In this document: positions 1-8,650 of the stretch, one piece after another
Layout: every line of letters begins with the position of its first letter
How positions within the stretch are numbered: the first letter of the stretch is position 1
Assembly: GCA_024398815.1 (NCBI GenBank)
Contig: JAKSIL010000013.1
Span: 1-64,000 of the forward strand
Length of the DNA stretch: 64,000 nt
Reading direction: 5' to 3'
Source of the DNA: Fibrobacter sp.
GTDB taxonomy: Bacteria; Fibrobacterota; Fibrobacteria; Fibrobacterales; Fibrobacteraceae
Program-made: the position numbers and the translations under genes
The notes under the pieces: generated by a model
The model's database searches: none
What the model saw: only the letters and a program-made list of their open reading frames with translations
Told to the model about the DNA's origin: nothing

Positions 1-260
1 CTTGTCGCATTCTGTAGAAAGAAGGCTCGCCATTGGCTAATCTGGTTCGGGTGGACGTCAAACTCGGAGGCGAGTTCCGCCAGAGTCTTGTCTTCGCGAA
101 GCGTGGCCAGAACGACCTTCGCCTTTTCGACAGGCTCGCCCGTGGCGTAGTCCGTCACTATGACCGTGTAGCGCACGGGAATGCGGCTGTCGCTGTCGTC
201 GTCCTGGAGACAGGAGGAGAGGAGGAACGCCAGGGGGATTAATAGAAATTTCTTTGTCAT
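1..260 (-). pseudogene. Lipoprotein N-terminus fused in frame to an IS3-type OrfA fragment (partial)
   Basis: An open frame starts at the ATG at 260 and runs off the left edge with no stop. Residues 1-17 are a lipoprotein signal with lipobox LSSC. An acidic stretch and a short beta-like segment with [10 protein letters not shown] (about residues 40-49) follow, typical of carboxypeptidase-regulatory-like lipoprotein domains. From about residue 48 the sequence becomes that of an IS3-family OrfA helix-turn-helix: [20 protein letters not shown], then ISQW. The two halves meet in a stretch (KAKVVL) that fits both families, so the join may lie in microhomology near 111-125. The ATG overlaps the TGA of the upstream lipoprotein gene (ATGA), so it is the last member of that operon. 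It is either a real recombination product or an assembly join at a repeated element. The motifs are seen directly; the chimera reading is inference. Confidence 0.7.
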
Positions 261-712
261 TCTGCTTCGAAAAATTTCCCGGCTGTTGTTCCGCCATCAA
301 GCAAGGCTTCACAAGATATGTTTAGGTAAACTCCATATATCAGGGCCGTCATGCCATTGGAATTATATGTTTCTGTTATTTTGTTGTCTTGGCAGGTGAC
401 GTTTTTTGCATCTTGGTTGTTTTTACTTTTATTGCAAAAGAAGTCGAAGTCACTTTCTGTAAGACCTATAAATGTATCAGTAATGGTTATGACATCTTCG
501 CCAAAAACGGAAAATTCGTGTAGTGACCAATCTTCAAAAACGACGTCATATACGAGGGTGTGGATGTCGTCATCACCGATCATTGCTTCGCATTTTTGAG
601 GAATCTCGTTCCAATCGATTGCGCTAGAGTTGGCTTCGGTTGAGGAATTGTCGCATGCGAGGATGGCTATTGCGGTTATACATACAAATAAAATGTTGCT
701 TGTCAGTCTCAT
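257..712 (-). CDS. Small lipoprotein, paralogue of the gene at 716-1168
   Basis: A 151-residue predicted lipoprotein. It has a hydrophobic signal of about 19 residues ending in the lipobox ILAC, then an Asn/Ser-rich spacer and a small domain with conserved Cys (QKCE, FFCNK, VTCQD, ISCEA) that could form disulfides. I do not recognise the family. It shares about 25 identical residues, from the lipobox to QKCE, with its upstream neighbour and weaker similarity beyond (SDF-FFCNK, FFEAE at the C-terminus), so the two arose by tandem duplication. It starts 3 bp after the neighbour's stop, and its own stop overlaps the next start (ATGA), which indicates co-translation. It is probably exported and membrane anchored; the function is unknown. 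Confidence 0.8.
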   Translation of the reverse strand: MRLTSNILFVCITAIAILACDNSSTEANSSAIDWNEIPQKCEAMIGDDDIHTLVYDVVFEDWSLHEFSVFGEDVITITDTFIGLTESDFDFFCNKSKNNQDAKNVTCQDNKITETYNSNGMTALIYGVYLNISCEALLDGGTTAGKFFEAE

Positions 713-715
713 TTT

Positions 716-1168
716 CTATTCCGCTTCGAAAAACTGTCCTGGGGTTTGAGTTCCGTTAAGCAACTTTTTGCACGTATTTTTGCCGAGAATCACTGTCATC
801 GCTGCTGTAGCTCCGTATGATTTGTGCGTTAATGTTATTGTCATGTCTTTGCAGACTACATTAAATGCTGCGGGGTCTTCCCTGTCCTTATTGCAGAAAA
901 ATTCGAAGTCACTTTCCGTAATGCCGGAGAAGGTTTCGGTGATGTAAACTGAATCCCCGTCAAAAATGTCGACATCGTAAAGCGACCAGTTTGCGAAGAC
1001 GAAATTGTAAATGAGAGTGCTTTTGTCTTCGCCCAGGGTTATCTCGCATTTTTGAGGAATCTCGTTCCAATCGATTGCGCTAGAGTTGGCTTCGGTTGAG
1101 GAATTGTCGCAGGCGAGGATGGCCATTGAGATTGTGGCCACTATTAATAAACTGAATATGTTTTTCAA
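716..1168 (-). CDS. Small lipoprotein, paralogue of the gene at 257-712
   Basis: A 150-residue predicted lipoprotein with signal peptide and lipobox ILAC. The Asn/Ser spacer and four-Cys pattern are those of its downstream paralogue. The start is a TTG at 1168 whose last two bases lie in the TGA of the upstream gene (TTGA overlap). An AAGGAG ribosome-binding site lies 7 nt upstream, which decides this start. The family is not recognised. The DNA around 1046-1123 is nearly identical to 590-667 in the paralogue although the flanks have diverged, suggesting gene conversion or selection on the mature N-terminus. It sits in the middle of a four-gene lipoprotein operon. Confidence 0.8.
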   Translation of the reverse strand: MKNIFSLLIVATISMAILACDNSSTEANSSAIDWNEIPQKCEITLGEDKSTLIYNFVFANWSLYDVDIFDGDSVYITETFSGITESDFEFFCNKDREDPAAFNVVCKDMTITLTHKSYGATAAMTVILGKNTCKKLLNGTQTPGQFFEAE

Positions 1169-1797
1169 ATTGAATCTCCTTGGATGGGCTGTTTCCAGTA
1201 CATTTTGGCGTAAATCCTGATGAAATCTGTTCCGTACATTATTGTTTTGTTTTGATAAATAAAATAAATGTAGACGAAGTCGCTAAATCCTTCGGTTTTT
1301 GAAAATGAAAATGAAGCGTTTTCTAGGCTGTCAGCGAAGAATTCCTGGTATTGCGTGGTGTCTTGCCCTTGAAAGATTTTTGCGGAACCTCCCTCAGGAA
1401 TGTTTACATATACGGAATCGCTGGTGACATGGATGGATTTGAAAAAATCGTTTAGGTCTATTTCAACTATTTTTGTTTTGTGATAACGGTCCATTATGGA
1501 AAAAAGTATAATATTGTTGTCTGGCATGTCTCGGATTTCGGCTAAATTGCATTTGCTCTCGTTGCTGATTATTCCGTTGCAATATGTGCTTTTATAGTAT
1601 TCTTTATTATGAAAGTTTATGACGTATAAGCAATTCTTATTTAAGTAACACGACACGCCTGCAGAGATGTTTAAGGGCTCGATTATACCGAAATCAATAA
1701 AGAGGTCGTCGTCCATTCGAGGAAGGTCATATCCGTCATTCATACAAGATTGCAATAGCATGACCAACGGCAAGAACATAAACAAAAGAAAGCGCAT
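1165..1797 (-). CDS. Hypothetical lipoprotein, first gene of the operon
   Basis: A 210-residue protein with a lipoprotein signal (lipobox LQSC at about residues 15-18) and a beta-rich, Tyr/Asp-rich mature part. I recognise no domain. A GAGG ribosome-binding site lies 6 nt before the ATG at 1797. It heads the minus-strand lipoprotein operon 1797 to below 1, with stop/start overlaps between members. The product is probably anchored in the cell envelope, but no function can be assigned from sequence. Confidence 0.75.
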   Translation of the reverse strand: MRFLLFMFLPLVMLLQSCMNDGYDLPRMDDDLFIDFGIIEPLNISAGVSCYLNKNCLYVINFHNKEYYKSTYCNGIISNESKCNLAEIRDMPDNNIILFSIMDRYHKTKIVEIDLNDFFKSIHVTSDSVYVNIPEGGSAKIFQGQDTTQYQEFFADSLENASFSFSKTEGFSDFVYIYFIYQNKTIMYGTDFIRIYAKMYWKQPIQGDSI

Positions 1798-2152
1798 TTT
1801 ACCTCAGCAAAAGAAATACCCTTATTGCATTTAGTTCAAACTAATATTTTAATTATCCGGCTTTCGTTTTTTTTTGTAAAAAAAACGCAATATTTTTTTG
1901 TGACGGGAAAAATGACAGCATCAAGGTGCTCAATTTAGACTTTTTCCTAGGGAAAATTCTATGCGTAAGTTGACTTTGTTTGTAAAAAATTCTAACGGCA
2001 TCGCCTGTTGAACTTCCTTCTGTCTTTTGAACTTTTCTCCTGTTTTCAGGACTTTTTTATGCGTTTTCTTGTCGTAAAGGCTGTTTTGTAGGTCTTTGCG
2101 AGTTGTGGGAATTTTGAAAAAAATATATATTCAAAAGGAATAAGGAGGCGTT
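1798..2152. other. AT-rich divergent intergenic region
   Basis: 355 bp separate the minus-strand lipoprotein operon from the plus-strand secreted-protein gene. It contains A/T homopolymer runs (about 1867-1885), a small palindrome TTTTCC-TAG-GGAAAA (1942-1956), a possible -35 TTGACT at 1970 without a good -10, a terminator-like hairpin (2038-2058) and a strong ribosome-binding site AAGGAGG at 2142-2148 for the gene at 2153. I see no protein-coding gene in it. Confidence 0.5.
2038..2058 (+). terminator. Terminator-like hairpin in a 5' intergenic region
   Basis: TCCTG (2038-2042) pairs with CAGGA (2047-2051) across a TTTT loop, followed by C and six T. No plus-strand gene precedes it in the window, so it would end a small RNA or act as an attenuator in the leader of the gene at 2153. 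The stem is short, hence the low confidence. Confidence 0.35.
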
Positions 2153-4144
2153 ATGCGCTTTGTTGGATTGACCACGCTTGCTCTTGCGGTTGGGGTTTGG
2201 GCCCAGGAACCGACTTTTACCATTGAAAATGTCTGCGATACGCTTACGCTCTCTAGCAAATCGACAGTAAACTTGTCGATAGCCTATATCGATGAATCCA
2301 ACTGGTACGGAAATCCGCATACCATGGCGATGGATTCGTCCAATTCCAAACGTCATGAATCGTATTCCACATTGCAAATAAAGAACAGCTCGTTTAGCTA
2401 CAAGATGCCTGTTTCTATCGATGCGGCCTGTTCTAAAAAATCCGGTGTCGAGCTGACCTACGCAAAATGGAATTCGAGCAAGGTGTTCGTCGAAGATGTT
2501 GACTTCAACGACTACTCCACTTACATCATGGACGCTCGCACGATTAAGGGTGTCGGCGATTACAACAAGGATAACGCGTACAACTTTTTCGTCTTTGTTC
2601 CGGGAAGCTTGCCTGAAGACGAAACTTACGAAGCGGGGCAGCTTCTTGTTTCGCAGTCCTTTGAATTTGAATTTTCGTGGTGGTACGTGGGGCTGATCTA
2701 TTCTGAACAGCAGGAGACGTCGGAAGGGACTCGGACAACGAACCATTATTCCAGTTCCATAGCTATGGATTCGGCGTCGGCGTACAATTCCGCAAGGAAC
2801 GGTTTCGAGATTCCCGATGCCGTGACTTCTTTCCGCATCCAGGCGGTGAGGGTTGTGCTGAAGGATTCTCGAAAACTAAAGGAGGAAGAATCTGTCGAAT
2901 CGAGTGCGTCTGACGAAGAGATAAGTTCCAGCAGTGAAGAAATCGTCTCTAGCGATTCCGAAGAGCCTGTTGTCAGTTCGTCCAGTGAAGAATCTGCCGA
3001 ATGTTCGTCCAGTGAAGAACCGGAAATCAGTTCTTCTAGCGAAGAAGTTGTTTCGAGCAGTTCCGAGGAACCTGAAATCAGTTCATCCAGCGAAGAGGCC
3101 AGCTCCAGTAGCGTCGAGGTGGTAATCCGCAACGTTTGCGATACTCTCGGACAGTCTGGCGACGGCACGGTCGTCCTTGCGCTTGACTTTATCGACGAGG
3201 TCAACTGGTACGGAAATCCGAGAACTCTGGAGCAGGACTCGGTCTTCGCGATTCGACATGAATCCATCGACGACCTGAACCTGAAACTTGGCTCGTTCAA
3301 TCACAAGCTGCCGCTTTCTATAACGGCCGCTTGCAAGGAAACTTCCGAGACGGACTTTGTCTTTGCCACATGGAACTCCGAAAAGAAACTTGAAACGCAG
3401 AAGGCGGAGGCAGCTTATTCTACCCGCATTTTCGACATGAACGAAACTTCGTTCGGTTCGTACAACTCCGGAAATTCGAACAATGTGCTCGTGTTTGTGG
3501 ATGGGGAACTTCCGCGGGACAATTCGTTCAAGAGCGACGAGATTATGGTGTCCAGGCCGTATGAACTGGAGTTTGAATGGTGGTTCCTCGTGCTCAGCTA
3601 TAACGAAGAAATTCAGGATGGCGAGAAAATAGGGGTCACGACGCGCTTCAAGTCCGCCGCGAGCATGGACTCGTTGTCGGCGTTCAATGCCGTCTACAAA
3701 TCCCTGAGCATTCCCGAATCCGTTGGAACCTTGCGTATCCAGTCGATCAAAGCTGTGCTCAAGGATTCCAGAAAGCTTACGGGCCCCGCCTCGTCTGCGG
3801 AAGTCGCCAGTTCCAGCAGCTCCGAGAAGGCGAAGTCGAGCAGCTCTGAAAAAGCTAAGTCTAGCAGTTCCAAAGACAAGCCTGTCGTAAGTTCGTCCAG
3901 CGAAGATTCCGACGAGGGCGAGTCGAGTTCTTCGGCAAAGGTCGCAAAGTCGAGCAGCTCCAGCAAGGGCGAAAAGTCCGAGCTTGTGTACGGCTTGCGC
4001 ACTGCGGGAGTGCTTCTCCAGGAAGTCCAGGTGCGTTATTTGGATGGAACCGTGGTGCCTGCGGGCAAGAAACTCGTTCCCGGCGTGTACTACGTGAAAA
4101 TGTCCGACGGTACGTGGAAAAAGAAGGCCGTACTGCCTAAATAG
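2153..4144 (+). CDS. Secreted protein with two repeated domains and Ser/Glu linkers
   Basis: A 663-residue protein. Residues 1-17 form a signal peptide ending in WAQ. Two homologous domains of about 220 residues follow (about 22-245 and 326-545). Both open with VCDTL, then share (I/F)IDE-NWYGNP, RHES and a shared C-terminal motif (KDSRKL). Each is followed by a low-complexity linker: a Ser/Glu-rich one (about 246-325) and a Ser/Lys-rich one (about 546-615), of the kind that separates domains in Fibrobacter extracellular proteins. The last 45 residues contain LVPGVYYVKM, a tail resembling those of other secreted proteins here. The repeated domain is not one I recognise; a carbohydrate-binding or adhesive role is only a guess. 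The start is fixed by AAGGAGG 4 nt upstream. The genes at 4158 and 4638 follow closely and are probably co-transcribed. Confidence 0.85.
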   Translation: MRFVGLTTLALAVGVWAQEPTFTIENVCDTLTLSSKSTVNLSIAYIDESNWYGNPHTMAMDSSNSKRHESYSTLQIKNSSFSYKMPVSIDAACSKKSGVELTYAKWNSSKVFVEDVDFNDYSTYIMDARTIKGVGDYNKDNAYNFFVFVPGSLPEDETYEAGQLLVSQSFEFEFSWWYVGLIYSEQQETSEGTRTTNHYSSSIAMDSASAYNSARNGFEIPDAVTSFRIQAVRVVLKDSRKLKEEESVESSASDEEISSSSEEIVSSDSEEPVVSSSSEESAECSSSEEPEISSSSEEVVSSSSEEPEISSSSEEASSSSVEVVIRNVCDTLGQSGDGTVVLALDFIDEVNWYGNPRTLEQDSVFAIRHESIDDLNLKLGSFNHKLPLSITAACKETSETDFVFATWNSEKKLETQKAEAAYSTRIFDMNETSFGSYNSGNSNNVLVFVDGELPRDNSFKSDEIMVSRPYELEFEWWFLVLSYNEEIQDGEKIGVTTRFKSAASMDSLSAFNAVYKSLSIPESVGTLRIQSIKAVLKDSRKLTGPASSAEVASSSSSEKAKSSSSEKAKSSSSKDKPVVSSSSEDSDEGESSSSAKVAKSSSSSKGEKSELVYGLRTAGVLLQEVQVRYLDGTVVPAGKKLVPGVYYVKMSDGTWKKKAVLPK

Positions 4145-4157
4145 TTGAAGGAAAATC

Positions 4158-4628
4158 ATGAAAAAATTAGTGAAGTTGTTTGTTTTCGTTCTGTTCGTTG
4201 CCGTTCCGCTTTTTGCGCAGGGCGCCGATTCCGTAGCTAATGCGGCACCCGCTGCCGCAACCGTGACGTCGGAAAGAGCTGCTGTTCCAGCCGCTAATGT
4301 CGATGCCTCCAGCGAATTGCTGGCGGAAATTGCGCTTCGCGATAGCCTAATGTCTGCTCAGCAGAATGCCTGCAGTGTCGAAAAGGATTCCCTGCGCAAC
4401 GCCGTCGAAATGGAACGCGTCAAGAGCGCCAACTGGGAACAGAGCTACAATACCGTGAAAAAGGATAACGAAACTTGCGCCAAGTTCCTCTCGACCACTT
4501 ACGAGGCTTCCGAAAAAAACAAGGCGCAAGCCGAAGAGGAACGGAAAAGTGCGGCCATGATGTCCACCTCGTCGTTTATCGGTGGGTTGGGACTGGGCAT
4601 GCTCATCATGTGGCTTATAATTGATTAA
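4158..4628 (+). CDS. Hypothetical exported protein with coiled coil and C-terminal membrane helix
   Basis: 156 residues. The signal peptide (about 1-20, ending LFAQ) is followed by an Ala-rich stretch and a charged, probably coiled-coil segment (about 50-130). A hydrophobic, Gly-rich segment (about 138-155) ends the protein and could be a membrane anchor. No family is recognised. It starts 13 bp after the preceding stop with an AAGGA site, and lies 9 bp before the next gene, so the three genes at 2153-5984 look like one operon. Confidence 0.75.
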   Translation: MKKLVKLFVFVLFVAVPLFAQGADSVANAAPAAATVTSERAAVPAANVDASSELLAEIALRDSLMSAQQNACSVEKDSLRNAVEMERVKSANWEQSYNTVKKDNETCAKFLSTTYEASEKNKAQAEEERKSAAMMSTSSFIGGLGLGMLIMWLIID

Positions 4629-4637
4629 GGGAAAATT

Positions 4638-5984
4638 ATGAATTACGCAGTTAAGTTGTTTGTCATTGGTCTTTTGTGTACAGAGGCTCTGTTTGCGCAA
4701 AAGTCCGCTGCCCCCGAACAGTTCCAGTTGGGTGGCGTTCTTGAACCCTTGGGAAAATTGCCGATTAAGACTGCGGAAATTTCTGCGTACATGCCTGCGA
4801 AGAAAATGCTTTTTGTCGTGGGTGGCGAAAAATTTCTGGAACAGGTTGATTTGTCCGACCCTTCGAATCCACGAAAAGTTGGCGAGTTTCCGGTTCCAGG
4901 GAATGCATCCAGTGTGACTGTTCACGGAAACCTTTTGGCGGTAAGCGTGTTGAGCGAGCCCGAGTGGAAACTGGGCCATGTGCAGTTGATGCGTTTTGAC
5001 GACAGCCTTGAGGTTGTGGAACAGTACAAGGATGTTTGTACGCAACCCGACATGATTACTTTTACGCCTGATGGGAAAACTCTGCTCACGGCCTGCGAAG
5101 GTTCTCCCAGTAATTATTTCGAAGCGAATCCTATTGGTGCCGTGGGTTTCATTTCGAATGCCTCGGGCAAGCCCGAAGATTGGAAAAATGCAAAAGTGAC
5201 CGTTACCGAGTTTACGGGGAAAAATGCGAAGGACATCGAACCCGAATATATAGCCGTATCGAAGGATTCCAAGACGGCGTGGGTGAGCTTGCAGGAGAAT
5301 AACGCCATTGCGAAGGTCGATGTCAAGGCGAAGAAAATCAAAAATACTTTTTCGCTGGGCGAGGTCGACCACAGCAAACCGGGCTTTGGCCTTGACAGGG
5401 TCAAAGACGGCAAGATAAACATCGTGAACGAAAATATATGGAGCCTGCGCCAGCCCGACGGCATTGCGACCTTTGCAGACAAGGGCAAAAATTACGTAAT
5501 CACGGCGAACGAGGGCGAAGAACTGACAACCTTCGAATCCGACCATCCGGTGATATTTGGTTCACGTTCCATAAGCCTGTTCAATGGCGACACCGGAGAA
5601 CTTCTGTGGGATTCTGGCGACGCTTTTGAACAAATGATTGCAAAGCTCGCTCCGGAATACTTCAACTGGAATTCGAAAAAGGGCAAAAAGAAAATGGACG
5701 CCCGCAGTGACGCCAAGGGCTGTGAACCAGAAAATGTGACCGTGGGCGTTGTTAACGGCAGACGTTACGCTTTTGTGGGCCTTGAACGTCAGAGCGGAAT
5801 CGCCGTATTCGATTTTACCGATGTGAATGCCCCGAAACTTGTGGACTACATCCTCGATACGTCTGACCGCGGCCCCGAAGGGGTGCTGTTTATTGATGCT
5901 GCCGACAGTCCGATTCCCGGACAGGCCCTGTTAATCGTGGGCTACGAATATTCGAAGAATCTGACGGTGTACAAAGTAAAGTAA
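4638..5984 (+). CDS. Choice-of-anchor I type beta-propeller protein
   Basis: A 448-residue exported protein with signal peptide (about 1-20, ending LFAQ). The rest is a repeat-built beta-propeller with LVIVD-like blades, for example EQVDLSDPSNPRKVGEF near residue 75 and FTDVNAPKLVDY near 400. The segments around FISNASGKP, DIEPEYIAVS, QPDGIATF and ITANEGEE match the family called choice-of-anchor I, extracellular propellers of unknown substrate sometimes annotated as alkaline phosphatase-like. I see no enzymatic motif. An AAGGGA ribosome-binding site lies 6 nt before the ATG. It is the last gene of the 2153-5984 operon and converges on hrpB. Confidence 0.75.
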   Translation: MNYAVKLFVIGLLCTEALFAQKSAAPEQFQLGGVLEPLGKLPIKTAEISAYMPAKKMLFVVGGEKFLEQVDLSDPSNPRKVGEFPVPGNASSVTVHGNLLAVSVLSEPEWKLGHVQLMRFDDSLEVVEQYKDVCTQPDMITFTPDGKTLLTACEGSPSNYFEANPIGAVGFISNASGKPEDWKNAKVTVTEFTGKNAKDIEPEYIAVSKDSKTAWVSLQENNAIAKVDVKAKKIKNTFSLGEVDHSKPGFGLDRVKDGKINIVNENIWSLRQPDGIATFADKGKNYVITANEGEELTTFESDHPVIFGSRSISLFNGDTGELLWDSGDAFEQMIAKLAPEYFNWNSKKGKKKMDARSDAKGCEPENVTVGVVNGRRYAFVGLERQSGIAVFDFTDVNAPKLVDYILDTSDRGPEGVLFIDAADSPIPGQALLIVGYEYSKNLTVYKVK

Positions 5985-6022
5985 GGCTGGCCGGAGCGAA
6001 GTGAGGCGGCTGTCGCCTGCCT

Positions 6023-8629
6023 TTATACCGTTTCTGGCCATGGGTGCTTCGGATAGCGTCCGCGCAGTTCCTTGCGGACTTCGGCGTACGTGTTCTGCCA
6101 GAATCCGGTGAGGTCCCACGTTTTTTGGATGGTCCTGAAATTCGGGGCCAATATGTCGTAGCGGACTTTGAGTTTGCCGTCGGCGATTTTGTGTTCGCCG
6201 CGCAACTGCATGAAGTCTTCGATTCGGGCCGATATTTCGACGAGCACGCCATCGGCGCTTTGCACGGGTTGACCGCCCTGCTGCGCTTGCGCCTCGATTT
6301 CCATGTAGCTGTACCGCGCGCGTTTGCCGTTGGGGAGCGTGTAATGGTCGGGGAAGGTCTTGTTTAGCCAGGCCAGCATGGATTTGCCGAAGTAGTCTTC
6401 GACGATGTTCCTGAAACGGTCTTCGCTTATGTCTCGAAGCAGGAATATGCCGCTTGTGAATTCGTCGAAGATGAGTTCCATGTCTTCGTCGTTGAATTCC
6501 GGAAGCCCGTATTCCGGGTAAAGCTTTGCGGCAAGTCGCATTTTTACGAGCAGAGTCTGCATCTGTTCCGTGATGTAGCGCCCTGTCCAGTTTTCCTTTT
6601 CAAGTTTTTCCTTCCAGGCGTTTGCGGTAAGCTCCTTCAGTTTTTCGAGGACTTTGGGCGACGCTTCTTGCGGGACGATTTCTTTGCGCGAAAGTTCGCG
6701 GGTGTTTTCGCCGTCGCCGGATTCGGTGATTTCGATGCCGATGAAGCGCTCCTGGCCGCTGCGCCAGAGAAGTTCGTAGCGGGTGCTTTCGCTTTCGTTT
6801 GCGAGCATCTCGCGGTTGACGGGGGCGTAAAGGCTTACTTTGAGTTCCGACTTGCTTCCGCCTCCTGTGCGGAGCATGGTGAGTGCAAGAAGCGCGTATG
6901 GCGGTTCTGTGACTTGCAGGCGGACGATGTTCTGGTTCGGCAGTTTGTAGGCGTTTCCGTTCGGTGTCGCGAGCCTGTCGGGGAATGCCTTTAGAAGTTG
7001 ACGACAGACTGTTTCGGAGGACTGCCGCTGGTTTGCAAAAGACTGCCGCTGGTTTGCAAAAGACTGCCGCGGCCCGGTGAGACCGCCTTTCCCGAATACG
7101 TTTTCGCGGTAGTCGCGCAGCTGACGCAGGGTGAATGTCACTTCGCGCGGGGCGTTGGAATTGCCTTCCAGCGTGTCGTTGGCAAGGGTGAGCAGGTTCA
7201 GCGGAAATTTTGCTTTTTGTGTAAATTCTGTTCCGGAGTGGATCCACGCCATGGCGGCGAGCAGTAAGTCGGGAAGGTCGGCGGCGTTCTTTGCGCTTGC
7301 GAGCAGGAGGGCGAGCGGGATGTTCGAAATGGGGGCCATGATGGCCTTTTCCCCGAGGGCTGTGATGCGCCCGTTTTCGAGCATTCCGAATTGCTGCAAA
7401 AGCTGGGTGGCGGCCTGTTCGCGAGCGGCTGGTATTGCTGTGGGCATTTGGATGGCCGTGGCCGGCGCTCCGTTCGCGGAATCGCCTTCGCGGAGTCTCG
7501 ATTCGAGCGATGCCTTTTGCAAGATGATTTCCGAAGGTTCTATCTGCGTGATTTCGGGGACGATGCCCTTGGCCATGCGTGTTTCGGCATCTTCGCTCCA
7601 GAGCCTTATGGCACAGCCGTTTTGCGTACGTCCGCTGCGCCCGCTTCGCTGGATGGCGTTTTGCAGCGATATGGGGAGTGTTCGCAGTACGTTTACCTTC
7701 TCGCTGTCGTCGTATTCGCTTGTGCGCTCAATGCCGCTGTCGACGACTCCCGACACGTTCGGGACTGTTACGGAAGTTTCTGCAATGTTGGTTGTAAATA
7801 TGACTCGTGGGGATTCCGTTTCTTCGAAGATTTTATCCTGGGTTTCGCGGTCTTGGCCGCCATATAGCTCCAGGAATTCTGCGCAGTTTGTTCCTAACGC
7901 TTCGGCGGCTGCCGTGTGGCATCGCGAAATTTCGGCCTTGCCCGGCAAAAATACGAGTGTCGTTTTCCAGATGTTGTTGCGGTACAGCGTACGCAGCGCA
8001 CGTACGACTTCGTTTTCGATTCCGACACCTGCCGTAAGGATGACTCCTGCGGCGGGAGTCTGGTGCAGTATTTGCACCGGGTACAGCGGATGCCCCAGTT
8101 CCTGGCATTTTACACCCAGGCTTTTTTCCATTTCTTCGCGGTTCAGCTTTGCCGACATCACTGCAATCCGTGGCGCAGTCTTTTTTTCGCCAGCTTGCGA
8201 GGCCTGCAACTTTAGCAGATAGGCGAACAGCAAGTCCATGTCGGCCTTGCGTTCGTGGTATTCGTCAAAGATGACCCACTCCGCGTCCATTTTCCCGTGA
8301 AGCAGTTCCTGCAAAAAATTGCCGTATGTCTGGAATAAAATCCGAGTGCTTGCACTCTTGCAACTGTCTTGCCTGAATTGATAGCCGACAGTCTTTCCGC
8401 ATGGCTCCCCGTGCAGTTTCGCTGAATACTGCGCAAGCGAAAGCGCTGCAATCCTGCGGGGCTGCAACACGACAATCCTGCCTGTAAAATGCCGGCTTAA
8501 AAACCAGGGAATGTAAAGGGATTTGCCGCTACCGGTCGGAGCTTCCACCAAAAGATTCCTGGAAGCCTGAATAGCGTTTTCCAGTTTGCCTTCTTCTTCG
8601 GCTAGGGCTAAATCTTTGTACGTACGCAT
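6023..8629 (-). CDS. hrpB: ATP-dependent RNA helicase HrpB
   Basis: An 868-residue DEAH-box superfamily 2 helicase. Walker A APTGSGKS is near residue 30. Motif II is DEYH rather than DEAH (near 122), followed by motif III SAK and motif VI with RSGRSGRTQNG (near 330). The C-terminus ends with the HrpB-type signature ELRGRYPKHPWPE. HrpB proteins are around 800-850 residues, so this is full length. A 21-bp tandem repeat in the coding sequence (7020-7070) adds repeated RQSFANQ units near residues 520-535 in a poorly conserved linker. The biological role of HrpB is poorly defined; RNA remodelling is assumed from the family. It starts 21 bp after the neighbouring minus-strand gene and is probably co-transcribed with it. 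Confidence 0.9.
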   Translation of the reverse strand: MRTYKDLALAEEEGKLENAIQASRNLLVEAPTGSGKSLYIPWFLSRHFTGRIVVLQPRRIAALSLAQYSAKLHGEPCGKTVGYQFRQDSCKSASTRILFQTYGNFLQELLHGKMDAEWVIFDEYHERKADMDLLFAYLLKLQASQAGEKKTAPRIAVMSAKLNREEMEKSLGVKCQELGHPLYPVQILHQTPAAGVILTAGVGIENEVVRALRTLYRNNIWKTTLVFLPGKAEISRCHTAAAEALGTNCAEFLELYGGQDRETQDKIFEETESPRVIFTTNIAETSVTVPNVSGVVDSGIERTSEYDDSEKVNVLRTLPISLQNAIQRSGRSGRTQNGCAIRLWSEDAETRMAKGIVPEITQIEPSEIILQKASLESRLREGDSANGAPATAIQMPTAIPAAREQAATQLLQQFGMLENGRITALGEKAIMAPISNIPLALLLASAKNAADLPDLLLAAMAWIHSGTEFTQKAKFPLNLLTLANDTLEGNSNAPREVTFTLRQLRDYRENVFGKGGLTGPRQSFANQRQSFANQRQSSETVCRQLLKAFPDRLATPNGNAYKLPNQNIVRLQVTEPPYALLALTMLRTGGGSKSELKVSLYAPVNREMLANESESTRYELLWRSGQERFIGIEITESGDGENTRELSRKEIVPQEASPKVLEKLKELTANAWKEKLEKENWTGRYITEQMQTLLVKMRLAAKLYPEYGLPEFNDEDMELIFDEFTSGIFLLRDISEDRFRNIVEDYFGKSMLAWLNKTFPDHYTLPNGKRARYSYMEIEAQAQQGGQPVQSADGVLVEISARIEDFMQLRGEHKIADGKLKVRYDILAPNFRTIQKTWDLTGFWQNTYAEVRKELRGRYPKHPWPETV
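7020..7070. repeat. 21-bp tandem repeat inside hrpB
   Basis: Two identical 21-bp copies (7020-7040 and 7041-7061) and a partial third (7062-7070) of GACTGCCGCTGGTTTGCAAA plus one A. The length is a multiple of three, so gain or loss of a unit keeps the hrpB frame and changes the number of RQSFANQ units. Confidence 0.9.
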
Positions 8630-8650
8630 ACGCGTGCTACGCCGAGAGAA

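Noticed and set aside
1865..1887. CGTTTTTTTT/AAAAAAAACG inverted repeat
   Set aside because: A pairing of T and A homopolymers closed by one CG on each side; likely chance in an AT-rich gap.
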